A DNA stretch of 64,000 nucleotides from Arthrobacter antioxidans (GTDB taxonomy: Bacteria > Actinomycetota > Actinomycetes > Actinomycetales > Micrococcaceae): the NCBI RefSeq assembly GCF_023100725.1, contig NZ_CP095501.1, positions 2,170,001-2,234,000 of the forward strand. Direction: 5' to 3'. Of this stretch, positions 47,560 through 56,019 are shown in pieces. The notes below the pieces were generated by a model. That model did no database searches. It was not told where the DNA came from and saw only the letters and a program-made list of their open reading frames with translations. The position numbers and the translations under genes were made by a program. Position 1 is the first letter of the stretch; each line of letters starts with the position of its first letter.

Positions 47560-48414
47560 TTAGCGGGTGTAGTAACCATCCACCGACATGGCGTTGACCG
47601 AGTGGACGAGGGTACCCTGCGAGGAGTTCAGGGCGCTGACCATCTGGCCGTCGCCGAGGTAGATCCCCACGTGGCTGCCGCCGTTCTGGCTCACCAGGTC
47701 ACCCGGCTGGGGGTTGCTGGTGGGCGTCATGGCAGCGAACTGGGCCCAGGTGGTGCGGGGCAGGTCGATGCCGTTCTGGGCGTAGGCCCACTGCACGAAG
47801 GCCGAGCAGTCCCAGGCACCGAAGGCGGTTCCGCCGTACACGTAGCCCGATCCAACGCCCTGCATCGCCGTTCCGACGACGCCGCCGCCGGCCACCGGAG
47901 TGATCGACGCGGCGGACTGGAGGCTGACACCGGGGGTGGCTGCCGGAGCGGGGGCTGCGGCAGGCGCAGCGGGTGCTGCGGCCGGAGCGGGTGCTGCGGC
48001 GGGCAGTGCGACGATCGACGCCGACTGCGCGGAGTACTGCGCAGGAGCAGCCGAACCGCCGAGGGAGATCGACTGGCCGGGGTAGATGACCGAGGCGCTG
48101 CCGAGCCCGTTGGCTGCGAACAGCACGTCGACGCTCAGACCGTGCATCGCGGCGATGGAGCCGAGCGTGTCGCCGGCCTGGACGGTGTGGGTGCCCGCGG
48201 CAGCAGTGGAGACTGCTGCCGGCTGGGTGGCGACCTCGCCTGCGGCGTTCGCCGGGAGCGATGCGCCGAACATGATTCCGGAAGCAACGGCGACGACGGC
48301 GGCAGGCTTGCCGGCGACGGAGGCGCTTGCGGAGACGGCGCGTGATGCCGTGATGAAGGGGTTGATGCGCGTGGGGACGGCCCGGTGGCGCGCGTTATGG
48401 CTCTGCTTGGACAT
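47560..48414 (-). CDS. Secreted LysM-NlpC/P60 peptidoglycan endopeptidase
   Basis: A 284-residue exported wall hydrolase. A long basic signal region (ends near ANA at 55-57) is followed by one LysM domain (about 76-118, HTVQAGDTLGSIA ... YPGQSISL), an Ala/Pro linker (about 137-162) and a C40 catalytic domain with Cys203 in WDCSAFVQWAY and His248 in GSHVGIYLG. It should cut stem peptides. The ATG at 48414 has AAGG 7 bp upstream. The mRNA leader carries a ydaO-type riboswitch. Confidence 0.92.
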   Translation of the reverse strand: MSKQSHNARHRAVPTRINPFITASRAVSASASVAGKPAAVVAVASGIMFGASLPANAAGEVATQPAAVSTAAAGTHTVQAGDTLGSIAAMHGLSVDVLFAANGLGSASVIYPGQSISLGGSAAPAQYSAQSASIVALPAAAPAPAAAPAAPAAAPAPAATPGVSLQSAASITPVAGGGVVGTAMQGVGSGYVYGGTAFGAWDCSAFVQWAYAQNGIDLPRTTWAQFAAMTPTSNPQPGDLVSQNGGSHVGIYLGDGQMVSALNSSQGTLVHSVNAMSVDGYYTR

Positions 48415-48734
48415 GTTGATGCCTTTCCCAATGCCTGCGAAGTTAGCTGTCGGGTTCGGATGGGACATCCGGACGCGCTTTCTGCAAACCACCGTCCCCA
48501 GTGCTGGTTTGCGCGTGTCTTTACCCCTAGGACCCGTGATCGAGTCCGCTAGTGGTTCCCCCGCCCCTGTCGAATGTGTAGTACGAACGGTCCGTCCTCA
48601 TCGACAGGGTTAGGCAGTGTGAGGATGGGCGCCCATCCGTTGTGGATCGGACGCGAGACCAACCGTACCGGCTGCCGACGCCGGTTGTCACATTTAGATC
48701 ACGAGGGGAAAATCACCTTTTTTTCCCTAACGTC
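48415..48734. other. Leader and promoter region between the wall-hydrolase and mutM genes
   Basis: 320 bp. The part nearest the hydrolase is occupied by the riboswitch. Bases 48617-48734 must contain its promoter on the minus strand. A run of seven T (48718-48724 region) lies just past the mutM stop but on the strand opposite to mutM transcription. No other gene is supported. Confidence 0.6.
48430..48616 (-). ncRNA. Cyclic-di-AMP (ydaO/yuaA) riboswitch
   Basis: The leader of the wall-hydrolase gene contains the conserved ydaO elements in order on the minus strand: GGGGGAACC (48562-48554), a GGGGTAAAGAC block, and GACAGCTAACTTCGCAGGC near the 3' end (48451-48433). TGCCT (48616-48612) can pair with the closing AGGCA. 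The ydaO class binds c-di-AMP and in actinobacteria often precedes NlpC/P60 and resuscitation-factor genes. Boundaries are approximate. Confidence 0.85.
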
Positions 48735-49697
48735 TCAGAACCGTGCATTCCGTGGTCTGGGCTGGCAGTGCGGGCACAGGTAGGAGGACCTGTTCATGAA
48801 GGATTCGCGGCGCAACAGCGTGGTCCTGCCCTCGGAGGCGCACCGTCGGCAGGGCCGGCCCTCCCGCCCGTAGGCCTCCAGATCGCGGGCGAAATAGCCC
48901 GACGCACCGTTCACGTTGACGTACAGGGAGTCGAAGCTGGTGCCGCCGGCCGCCAGCGCCCGGTGCATCACCGAGGTGACGGCGTCGAGGATGCGCTGCG
49001 TGTCGGGTCGTCGCAGGGTGTCCGTGGGCCGCGCATAGTGGAATCTGGCCGCCCAGAGCGCCTCGTCGGCATAGATGTTGCCGATCCCCGAGACGAGCCC
49101 CTGGTCGAGGAGCGCGCGTTTGAGGCCCGTCCTGCGGCCGCGGAGACGCTCGTGGAAGGAGGCTGCGGAGAATCCGGGGTCGAGGGGATCGCGCGCGATG
49201 TGCGCCGCCTGGTGGGGTACGAGCGGGAGGTCGGAGATGCCGAGCCCGCCGGGCAGTCCGTCCGGCGTCGGCTCCAGGTCGGCCACGAACATGCCGCCGA
49301 AGATCCGCTGGTCGACGAATCGCAGCTCACCCGGCAGGGCGGCGCCCTCGTCGTCGACCGCCGGGGAGAGCGCGAGGCGGACCTTCAGGTGCTTCTCCAG
49401 GGGCGCGTCGGGGTCCTCGACCAGGAGCTGTCCGCTCATCCCGAGGTGTGCCATGAGGGCTACGTGGGGGCGACCACCGGGCCGGCCTGCGTCCTCGAGC
49501 GTCATCCAGAGGAACTTCCCCCGGCGCACCACGTCGCGCACACGGGCCCCCGCGAGGTTGCCGACGAAGTCCTCGACGCCGTCGACGTGCCGCCGGAGCG
49601 ACCGGGGATCCAGGACCTCCACGGAGTCGATGACGCGTCCCGCCACCCAGCGCGCGAGGCCGCGACGGACGACCTCGACCTCGGGGAGTTCAGGCAC
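48735..49697 (-). CDS. mutM: Formamidopyrimidine-DNA glycosylase
   Basis: Removes 8-oxoguanine and formamidopyrimidines and cuts the abasic site. The mature N-terminus [14 protein letters not shown] supplies the catalytic Pro and Glu. The helix-two-turn-helix and the C-terminal Cys4 zinc finger (CRRC ... CPHC, with FMNRSSY) are complete. It has 320 residues, slightly longer than the family average. It lies immediately behind the rnc stop. Confidence 0.96.
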   Translation of the reverse strand: MPELPEVEVVRRGLARWVAGRVIDSVEVLDPRSLRRHVDGVEDFVGNLAGARVRDVVRRGKFLWMTLEDAGRPGGRPHVALMAHLGMSGQLLVEDPDAPLEKHLKVRLALSPAVDDEGAALPGELRFVDQRIFGGMFVADLEPTPDGLPGGLGISDLPLVPHQAAHIARDPLDPGFSAASFHERLRGRRTGLKRALLDQGLVSGIGNIYADEALWAARFHYARPTDTLRRPDTQRILDAVTSVMHRALAAGGTSFDSLYVNVNGASGYFARDLEAYGREGRPCRRCASEGRTTLLRRESFMNRSSYLCPHCQPRPRNARF

Positions 49698-50450
49698 TCA
49701 GGGTCCGTCGGGTGACGCGGGGGTGCCGGTGCTGTCGGCGTCGGCGGGACCGCCCGGCAGCAGTGGGTCCAGCGGCACCGCGAGGGTCTTCCACGAGGCG
49801 GCCGCAGCCGCCTGCTCGGCTTCCTTCTTCGAATTGCCGCACCCGGAGCCGTACTCCGTGCCACCGATCAGCAGGCGTGCCGTGAACGTCCGGGCGTGGT
49901 CCGGGCCCGTCCCGTCGACCCGGTAGTCGATGGTGCCGAGCCGCCGGGCAGCCGCCGTTTCCTGGATGCGGGTCTTCCAGTCGGTCCCCTCGCCGAGCAC
50001 CGCCGCATCGAGCAGCAGCGGCCCGATCAGCCGCATGACCATGGCGCGCGCCGTCTCGATGCCGTGGCTGAGGTAGGCGGCCCCGATGACGGCCTCCATG
50101 GTGTCCGCCAGGATCGAGGCCTTGTCGCGTCCGTTCGTCAGCTTCTCCCCCTGGCCCAGCAGCACGTAGCTGCCGAGGTCCAGGGTGCGGGCCACCCCGG
50201 CCAGCGCCCTGGTGCTGACGACGGCGGAGCGCCTCTTGGCGAGGTCGCCCTCGGACAGATCCGGGTGGTCCCGGTACAGGGCATCGGTGACCGCCAGCCC
50301 GAGCACCGAGTCGCCGAGGAACTCCAGGCGCTCGTTCGTCGGGATCCCGCCCTTCTCATAGGCGTAGGAGCGGTGCGTCAGGGCAAGACGAAGCGTCCCG
50401 GTGTCGATATCGACACCGAGACGCTTCGTGAGGTCTTCCGTATTCTTCAC
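49698..50450 (-). CDS. rnc: Ribonuclease III
   Basis: Processes double-stranded RNA, including rRNA precursors. The 250 residues carry the signature NERLEFLGDSVLGL, second-metal residues in DTMEAVIGA and a C-terminal dsRBD (about 155-225). The GTG start at 50450 has no clear ribosome-binding site. It lies between rpmF (73-bp gap) and mutM (no gap), the standard actinobacterial order. Confidence 0.95.
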   Translation of the reverse strand: MKNTEDLTKRLGVDIDTGTLRLALTHRSYAYEKGGIPTNERLEFLGDSVLGLAVTDALYRDHPDLSEGDLAKRRSAVVSTRALAGVARTLDLGSYVLLGQGEKLTNGRDKASILADTMEAVIGAAYLSHGIETARAMVMRLIGPLLLDAAVLGEGTDWKTRIQETAAARRLGTIDYRVDGTGPDHARTFTARLLIGGTEYGSGCGNSKKEAEQAAAAASWKTLAVPLDPLLPGGPADADSTGTPASPDGP

Positions 50451-50522
50451 AACTGCATCAGCTGATCCAGCAGCGGACGGCCACCGGCAGGCGCAAGGCC
50501 GGCCGGGAGCGCGGGTCCGTTG

Positions 50523-50726
50523 TTAGACGTCGGCTACCTTGCGGCCCTTGTATTCAAGGAACAGCGGGGTGCCGGCGGAATCGGTGACAACCTTGGCCTG
50601 GTGGGCGAGGCTGTAGGTGACGCGGCCGTTCTCGAGGGTCTTGACCAGCTTGGGGGCGGTTGCCTTCCACTGGGACCGGCGTGCGCGGGTATTCGCGCGG
50701 GACATTTTCCGTTTCGGGACAGCCAC
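50523..50726 (-). CDS. rpmF: 50S ribosomal protein L32
   Basis: 67 residues beginning [19 protein letters not shown], which is diagnostic of L32. No zinc-binding cysteines are present, so this is the zinc-independent form. The GTG start lies 2 bp after the DUF177 stop, behind a purine-rich AAGGAAGAG. Confidence 0.96.
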   Translation of the reverse strand: MAVPKRKMSRANTRARRSQWKATAPKLVKTLENGRVTYSLAHQAKVVTDSAGTPLFLEYKGRKVADV

Positions 50727-50728
50727 GG

Positions 50729-51295
50729 CTAACTCTCTTCCTTCTCGTCTGACTCTGACTTGGGTGCCGCGTCCTGCTCGGCGGCGGTGCCCGTCAGCCC
50801 GGCAAGGGCTGACCAGCGAGGATCCAAAACTTCATGGTGGTGGTCAGGATCATCGTTGAGCTGCGCTCCGCATTCGGAGCACAGGCCCTGACAATCCTCC
50901 CGGCACACCGGCTGGAATGGCAGCGACGTAACCACTGCATCCCTCAACACGGGTTCCAGATCGACCGAATCGTTCTCCACCCTGTGCTGTTCTTCTTCCT
51001 CTTCCACCGACAGCGACGCTGAGTCGCTGTAGAAGAAGAGCTCCTGGATCTCCACGTCGCGGTCGAACCGCAGTGGTTCCAGGCACCGGCCGCACTCGCC
51101 GGTTACTTCGACGTTCGCCGTTCCCGATACCAGGATCCCCTCGTGCACCGATTCGAAGCGCAGGTCCAGCTCCATTTCGGAACCCTCCTGCACGCCGATC
51201 AGGGCGACGCCGAAATCCTTGGGTACCGGCGCATGTTCTTCGATTGTCCGCATGCTTCCCGGACTGCGTCCGAGATCCTTGACACTGAAAGTCAA
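50729..51295 (-). CDS. yceD: DUF177 (YceD) family protein, partner of rpmF
   Basis: A 188-residue acidic protein with the DUF177 pattern [10 protein letters not shown] ... [16 protein letters not shown]. The two cysteine clusters suggest metal binding. YceD proteins influence 23S rRNA accumulation in E. coli and plants. The first canonical start in the frame is the TTG at 51295, which has no ribosome-binding site. An ATT at 51319 sits 5 bp behind a perfect AGGAG and would add eight residues (KSDLSSPL). The true start may therefore be 51319. Confidence 0.92.
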   Translation of the reverse strand: MTFSVKDLGRSPGSMRTIEEHAPVPKDFGVALIGVQEGSEMELDLRFESVHEGILVSGTANVEVTGECGRCLEPLRFDRDVEIQELFFYSDSASLSVEEEEEQHRVENDSVDLEPVLRDAVVTSLPFQPVCREDCQGLCSECGAQLNDDPDHHHEVLDPRWSALAGLTGTAAEQDAAPKSESDEKEES

Positions 51296-51409
51296 AGGCG
51301 AACTGAGATCGCTTTTAATGGTGACTCCTGTAGAACATATGACCGACGTACCATCCTATCCTGATCAGGCGGGCAGGCCCAAAACGGGCGCGGCGTCTAG
51401 GCTCGGACC

Positions 51410-51997
51410 GTGACGTCCGATCCCCCGCCCCCCGCACCGCGTCGACGTCTCCTGCGGGTCCTGCGCACGGTGGGCGTGCTGCTGGCTGCAGTCCTGACGG
51501 CCTGGCTGGTCCTCGCCTGGACGCTGTTTTACGATCCCCCGCTCCGCCCGGCGGGCAGGGCCGACGCCGTCGTCGTCCTCGCCGGGGCGGCAGCGGAACG
51601 CCTGCCGCTCGGCCGGGAACTGATCGACGACGGCGTCGCGGACGAACTGGTCCTCTCCTCCACCGGGCTGCCGGGCAATGCGGCGACCGACGCCGTCTGC
51701 GCCGAGGAGAACCCCGATATCACCTGCTTCGTCCCCGATCCGCTGACCACGCGGGGGGAGGCGCGCGCGGTGGCCGCGCTGGCGCGGGACAACGGCTGGG
51801 ACGAGATCGTCGTCGTCACCTCCACCTACCACGTGACCCGGGCGTCGACGAACCTGGCGCAGTGCTCCGAGGCGGACATCACCATGGCCGGGTCGCGGCC
51901 CGGGCTCGGAGCGTCCGGATGGCTCGGGCGGTTCGTCGAGGAGAGCACGGCCCTCGTGGCATCGTTCGTGCGACCGGCCTGCGCACGCCCCGTCTGA
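51410..51997 (+). CDS. YdcF/SanA-family (DUF218) membrane-anchored protein
   Basis: 195 residues: an N-terminal membrane helix (about 18-40, VLRTVGVLLAAVLTAWLVLAW) and an extracytoplasmic DUF218 domain with ADAVVVLAG, ADELVLSSTG and VVVTSTYHVTRA, the conserved S-T-Y-H element. SanA/ElyC relatives are linked to envelope integrity, but the reaction is unknown. It is divergent from DUF177 and convergent with coaD. Confidence 0.86.
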   Translation: MTSDPPPPAPRRRLLRVLRTVGVLLAAVLTAWLVLAWTLFYDPPLRPAGRADAVVVLAGAAAERLPLGRELIDDGVADELVLSSTGLPGNAATDAVCAEENPDITCFVPDPLTTRGEARAVAALARDNGWDEIVVVTSTYHVTRASTNLAQCSEADITMAGSRPGLGASGWLGRFVEESTALVASFVRPACARPV

Positions 51998-52024
51998 GAC
52001 TTGCGGTCCGACGGAGCAGGCGGA

Positions 52025-52498
52025 TCAGGCGGACTTCCGCAGGCGCTTGTTGACCGCGTCCGGCACGAAGGGCGTGACGTCGCCGCCGAGGGACGCCACC
52101 TCCTTCAGGAGGGTCGAGGAGACGTGCGCGAACTCGGTGTCCGTGGGCAGGAACACGGTGTCGATGTCGGCCAGGTGGCGGTTCATGGTGGCCATGGGGA
52201 GCTCGTAGTCGAAGTCGAGGCCGGACCGCAGCCCTTTCACGAGGGCGCTCGCGCCGTGCTCCCGGCAGAAGTCCGCGAGGAGGCCCTCCCCCATCGGGAC
52301 CACCGTCACCCCGGGAAGGTACGCGAGGCTCTCCGCGCAGAACGCCATGCGCTCCTCGAGGTCGAAGCGGTACGTCTTCGCGTAGTTCGTCGAGACCGCG
52401 ACGATCACCTCGTCGAAGAGCCGCGCGGCGCGGCTGATGACCTCGAGGTGGCCATTGTGGAGGGGGTCGAAGGATCCGGGGCAGACGGCGCGGCTCAT
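52025..52498 (-). CDS. coaD: Phosphopantetheine adenylyltransferase
   Basis: Transfers AMP to 4'-phosphopantetheine in coenzyme A synthesis. The 157-residue protein has the nucleotidyltransferase motif GSFDPLHNGHLEVI, RSGLDFDYELPMATMNR and the late SSTLLKEV. ATG at 52498 behind a G-rich stretch. It normally lies next to rsmD, here about 4.4 kb away. Confidence 0.95.
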   Translation of the reverse strand: MSRAVCPGSFDPLHNGHLEVISRAARLFDEVIVAVSTNYAKTYRFDLEERMAFCAESLAYLPGVTVVPMGEGLLADFCREHGASALVKGLRSGLDFDYELPMATMNRHLADIDTVFLPTDTEFAHVSSTLLKEVASLGGDVTPFVPDAVNKRLRKSA

Positions 52499-52576
52499 CC
52501 CCCCACGGTACCCAGTCCCGCCGGCCCGTGACGGACCGGTCGGGCCCCCGGCGGTGGGAGCGGCAATACTGGTGGG

Positions 52577-53809
52577 ATGACGACAGACGCTCAGACTCCT
52601 GCCCGGGCTACCGGCGAGGCGCCGTGGATGCGGGCGGCGCGCGGCGCGAACCTGCTCGGCGACGACGGCCGGCTCGGCATCACCATCTTCGAGGAGGTCA
52701 CGGCCCTCGCGCAGCAGCACACAGCGGTCAACCTCGGCCAGGGTTTCCCCGACGAGGACGGGCCGCGGGAGATCCTGGATGCGGCACGGGCGGCCATCGC
52801 GGACGGGGCGAACCAGTACGCGCCCGGCCAGGGGCTCGCGGTGCTGCGCCATGCGATCGCCGCGCACCAGGCGCGTTTCTACGGCCTCACGGTGGACCCG
52901 CAGACCGAGGTGATCGTCAGCACGGGCGCCACCGAGTCGATCGCCGCCGCGATCCTCGCATTCGCCGGACCGGGGGACGAGGTGCTGACCTTCGAACCGT
53001 TCTACGACTCCTACGGCGCCGTAATCGGTCTCTCCGGCGCGACGCACACCACGGCCCCGCTGCGCGCGCCGGACTTCCAGCCCGACGCCGCGAGCCTCGA
53101 GGCCGCGTTCAGCGAGCGCACGAGGATCGTCGTCGTCAACAACCCGCACAACCCGACGGGCAGTGTCTTCACGCGCCCGACCCTCGAGCTGATCGTGCGG
53201 CTGGCGGAGCGCTACGACGCGATCATCGTGACGGACGAGGTGTACGAGCACCTCACGTTCGGCGCGGAGTTCGTGCCGATCGCGTCCCTGCCCGGGGCGA
53301 CCGGGCGCACCCTGAGCATCTCCTCCGCCGGCAAGACGTTCTCCGTGACGGGCTGGAAGATCGGGTGGCTCAGCGGTCCGGCCGAGCTCGTCGCCCAGGT
53401 GCGCACCGTCAAGACCTTCCTCACCTATACCTCGGGCACACCGTTCCAGGGCGCTGTCGCCCAGGGCCTGGCGCTGCCCGACGAGTTCTTCGCCTCGATC
53501 GCGGGCACCCTGCGGAAGAAGCGCGACCTGCTGGGCGAGGGCCTCCGCGCGGCCGGCTTCGACGTCTTCGAGCCGGAGGGCACCTTCTTCACCATGGTGG
53601 ACGCCGCACCGCTCGGCATCGAGGACGCCACGGACCTCGCCCGGCGCCTGCCGGCCCTGATCGGCGTCGCGGCGATCCCCGTGGCGATGTTCTGCCATGC
53701 CGAGGGCGCCGAGCGGACCCGCTCCCTGCTGCGCTTCGCGTTCTGCAAGAAGTTCGACGTGATCGAGGAGGGCGCACGGCGCCTGGCGACCCTGCGGGAC
53801 CGGTTGTGA
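52577..53809 (+). CDS. PLP-dependent aminotransferase, class I/II
   Basis: A 410-residue fold-type I transaminase. STGATESIAAA, NNPHNPTG, VTDEVYEHL and the Schiff-base Lys in SSAGKTFSVTGWKIGW are visible. It resembles methionine/kynurenine-type transaminases (YbdL, KAT) and DapC. The substrate cannot be settled. The stop overlaps the next gene in GTGA. Confidence 0.9.
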   Translation: MTTDAQTPARATGEAPWMRAARGANLLGDDGRLGITIFEEVTALAQQHTAVNLGQGFPDEDGPREILDAARAAIADGANQYAPGQGLAVLRHAIAAHQARFYGLTVDPQTEVIVSTGATESIAAAILAFAGPGDEVLTFEPFYDSYGAVIGLSGATHTTAPLRAPDFQPDAASLEAAFSERTRIVVVNNPHNPTGSVFTRPTLELIVRLAERYDAIIVTDEVYEHLTFGAEFVPIASLPGATGRTLSISSAGKTFSVTGWKIGWLSGPAELVAQVRTVKTFLTYTSGTPFQGAVAQGLALPDEFFASIAGTLRKKRDLLGEGLRAAGFDVFEPEGTFFTMVDAAPLGIEDATDLARRLPALIGVAAIPVAMFCHAEGAERTRSLLRFAFCKKFDVIEEGARRLATLRDRL

Positions 53810-54651
53810 GCAGCGGGCCGGCGGGGCAGACGGAGGGGCTCGCGGACGGGCACGCGGAGGGGGACGGGGAGTTCGAGGTCCCCACCCGCTGGCTCCCCGG
53901 GACCGGCGCGTATGCGGAGATCGACGAGGACGCCTTCATCGAGGGCGCCCTGATCCTGAGCATCGGCGGCGCCCAGCAGTCCCACGTGGACATGCTGCAT
54001 CCCGGCCGGGTCTTCTACGAATACCTGCAGCGCATCGCGAACGTCATCGACCTGGCGGCACCCGCGGGTACTCCCCTGCGGGTGCTGCACCTCGGCGCCG
54101 GGGCCCTGACCCTGGTCCGCTACGTCCAGGCCACGCGGCCCGGCTCCCGGCAGGTCGCCGTGGACCTGGAGTCCGAGCTGATCGACTTCGTCCTCGACGC
54201 CATGCCGCTGCCGGAGGGCACGTCCTGCGAGATCATCGCCGGGGACGCCGCGGATGCCGTGCTCGAACAGCCGGACGCTGCCTTCGACGTCGTCGTGCTG
54301 GACATCTTCGCGGGAGCGGACGCGCCCGCCCACCTGACCGGCCCGGATTTCGCGGCGCATCTGCTGCGGGTGTGCGCGGAGGACGGCGTGGTGCTGGTGA
54401 ACGTCGGCGACGACCCCCCGCTCGCCTTCGCCCGCGCGCAGAGCCGGCAGCTCTCCTCGCTCGCACCGGCCACCGCCGTCCTGACCGAGGCGGCCATGGT
54501 GGGCGGCGGGCAGGCGGGGAACGTCATCGTCGCCGCCCGCCGCGCGGCGTGGCCGGCCGGCTGGACCCGGGCGCTGCTCGCCGCCGGACCGCACCCCGCG
54601 GCCGTCCTGACGGGGCCGGACCTCGCGCGCTTCGAGCAGCCTCCCGCGTAG
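53806..54651 (+). CDS. Spermidine-synthase-fold methyltransferase-like protein
   Basis: 281 residues. A short beta-rich N-terminal part (ALILSIGGAQQSHVDM, HPGRVFYEY) and a Rossmann core with VLHLGAGALTLVRYV, VAVDLESELIDF and DVVVLDIFAG follow polyamine synthases. The gate-keeping polyamine motifs are not obvious, so it may not make spermidine. The GTG start overlaps the aminotransferase stop by 4 bp. The N-terminal 25 residues are Gly/Glu-rich. Confidence 0.78.
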   Translation: MSSGPAGQTEGLADGHAEGDGEFEVPTRWLPGTGAYAEIDEDAFIEGALILSIGGAQQSHVDMLHPGRVFYEYLQRIANVIDLAAPAGTPLRVLHLGAGALTLVRYVQATRPGSRQVAVDLESELIDFVLDAMPLPEGTSCEIIAGDAADAVLEQPDAAFDVVVLDIFAGADAPAHLTGPDFAAHLLRVCAEDGVVLVNVGDDPPLAFARAQSRQLSSLAPATAVLTEAAMVGGGQAGNVIVAARRAAWPAGWTRALLAAGPHPAAVLTGPDLARFEQPPA

Positions 54652-54680
54652 ATGGACACACGACGGCGCGGGGCTGTCAA

Positions 54681-54692
54681 GCGGAATTCCGC
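54681..54692. promoter_or_regulatory. 12-bp palindrome upstream of the STAS-like gene
   Basis: GCGGAATTCCGC is a perfect palindrome. It lies 2 bp before a possible promoter (TGGCAC at 54695, TAGCCT at 54718, 17-bp spacer) of the gene at 54775. It is a candidate operator, and the evidence is positional only. Confidence 0.35.
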
Positions 54693-54774
54693 GCTGGCAC
54701 CATCCCGATACCCGCTCTAGCCTGAGGGGGCTGAAGCAGTTTGGCATGGACCCTTCCCCCTGGGAGACCCAACC

Positions 54775-55116
54775 ATGAGCCACAAACTGCGCGTCACCAT
54801 CAACATCGACCTCGACCTCCGCCAGGCGCGCATGGAGGTCAACGGGTGTCTCACGGAGGAGAACTGCCAGGCACTGCTGCCCATCATCCGGCGCTGCTTC
54901 CGCATCCTGCGGGACCCGCGCGTCGTGATCGATACGAGCAAGGCCCAGCACATCGACACCGAGGGCCTCGACGCCCTCCGCCGCCTGGGCGTCGGACAGG
55001 TCGACCACACCGCCTTCGATCTCCCCGGATCCTGCTCCCTCGTGGTGCCGGACGACCTTCCGGTGTGCCCCGCCCGTGCCCCCCGGTTCCATGGCAGCCA
55101 CCAGTACGCCTCGTGA
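54775..55116 (+). CDS. Small STAS-like protein
   Basis: 113 residues. The pattern KLRVTINIDLDLRQARMEVNG, then RDPRVVIDTSKAQHIDTEGLDALRRL, matches the beta-alpha layout of STAS (anti-sigma-antagonist-like) domains, with the Asp-Thr-Ser segment where the phosphorylatable Ser of SpoIIAA lies. The C-terminal 30 residues (two Cys, Pro-rich) are not part of the domain. ATG with GGGAG upstream. Similarity is judged by eye. Confidence 0.6.
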   Translation: MSHKLRVTINIDLDLRQARMEVNGCLTEENCQALLPIIRRCFRILRDPRVVIDTSKAQHIDTEGLDALRRLGVGQVDHTAFDLPGSCSLVVPDDLPVCPARAPRFHGSHQYAS

Positions 55117-55293
55117 CCCGTGGCCTGTCGGCTCGTGCCCGCGGGGCCCATCCGGAGACCGCGCCCGGACGAAGTACCGGTACGCGGATGGCGCGGACGA
55201 CGGCGGTACGCTTGTCGGGCAGGTGAGCGTCGGCCGTTCCAGGCGCCGGGGGCCTCACCCACGCACGGGAGCACGACAGGGAGGGAGATGCGC

Positions 55294-55896
55294 ATGGCTG
55301 GTGGCGGCCTTCCCTATCTCCGGGCCCTCACGCTCGTCTCGCTCATCATGTCGGTGTCCGCGGCGTCCCACCTCCTCGCCGCCGGGCACCTGCCGCACCT
55401 CGGGGTGATCCTGCTCCTCGGGGCGCTCCTCCTGGTCCCGATGACACTGCTCACCCGGCGTGCGCTCTCGTTCCGGTCGGCGCTGCTCGCCATGGGCGCC
55501 GGACAGCTTCTGCTGCACACCCTCTTCGGCATGACCGCCGCTCCCGCGGTCTGCCAGAGCTCCTCCGCGATGCCGGGCCACCACGCGGCCTTCGAGCTCG
55601 CCTGCTCGCCCGCGGCGCAGGACACGATGGGCGCCACCTCGGGGGGTCTCGCGATGCTGCTGCTGCACACCCTCGCCACGGTGGTCCTGGCCGTCGCGGT
55701 CGCCCGCAGCGACCATGCGCTGGCGTTCCTCCGCGCATGGCTCCTCCCGCTGTTCGTCCTTCCGGCGCTCGCCCCGCAGGCCCCGCCCCGCCGCCGTCCC
55801 GTCCGGGACGTCCCGCCGCCCGTCCCGCCGCTGTCGGTGCATGCTTCGATGCCGACGCTGCGCGGGCCGCCGCGCGCCCACGCGCTGCCGATCTGA
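55294..55896 (+). CDS. Polytopic membrane protein beside the YcnI gene
   Basis: Not a recognised family. 200 residues with about four helices (YLRALTLVSLIMSVSAASHL; LGVILLLGALLLVPMTLL; a third with LLAMGAGQLLLHTL; a fourth around LLLHTLATVVLAVAVA), a His/Met-containing loop between helices 3 and 4 (AMPGHH) and a basic, Pro-rich tail. ATG at 55294 sits 9 bp behind GGAGG. It is followed 123 bp later by ycnI, whose family is linked to copper, so a role in copper handling is possible. Confidence 0.65.
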   Translation: MAGGGLPYLRALTLVSLIMSVSAASHLLAAGHLPHLGVILLLGALLLVPMTLLTRRALSFRSALLAMGAGQLLLHTLFGMTAAPAVCQSSSAMPGHHAAFELACSPAAQDTMGATSGGLAMLLLHTLATVVLAVAVARSDHALAFLRAWLLPLFVLPALAPQAPPRRRPVRDVPPPVPPLSVHASMPTLRGPPRAHALPI

Positions 55897-56019
55897 CCCG
55901 GACACGTCCCTGCGGACCCTGGGCCAGGGTGGCGCTGCCCGCACCACTTTCCCCAGTTCCCTGCTGCTCCACGTCCTCCCGCGGTCGCGGGCTGGAGCGC
56001 ACCCCCGAAAGGCAGTCCC

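Noticed and set aside
48617..48734. A GlxR/CRP-like site around the GTCACATTTAGATCAC sequence upstream of the riboswitch
   Set aside because: Only one half-site fits TGTGA-n6-TCACA well, so it is not reported as a site.
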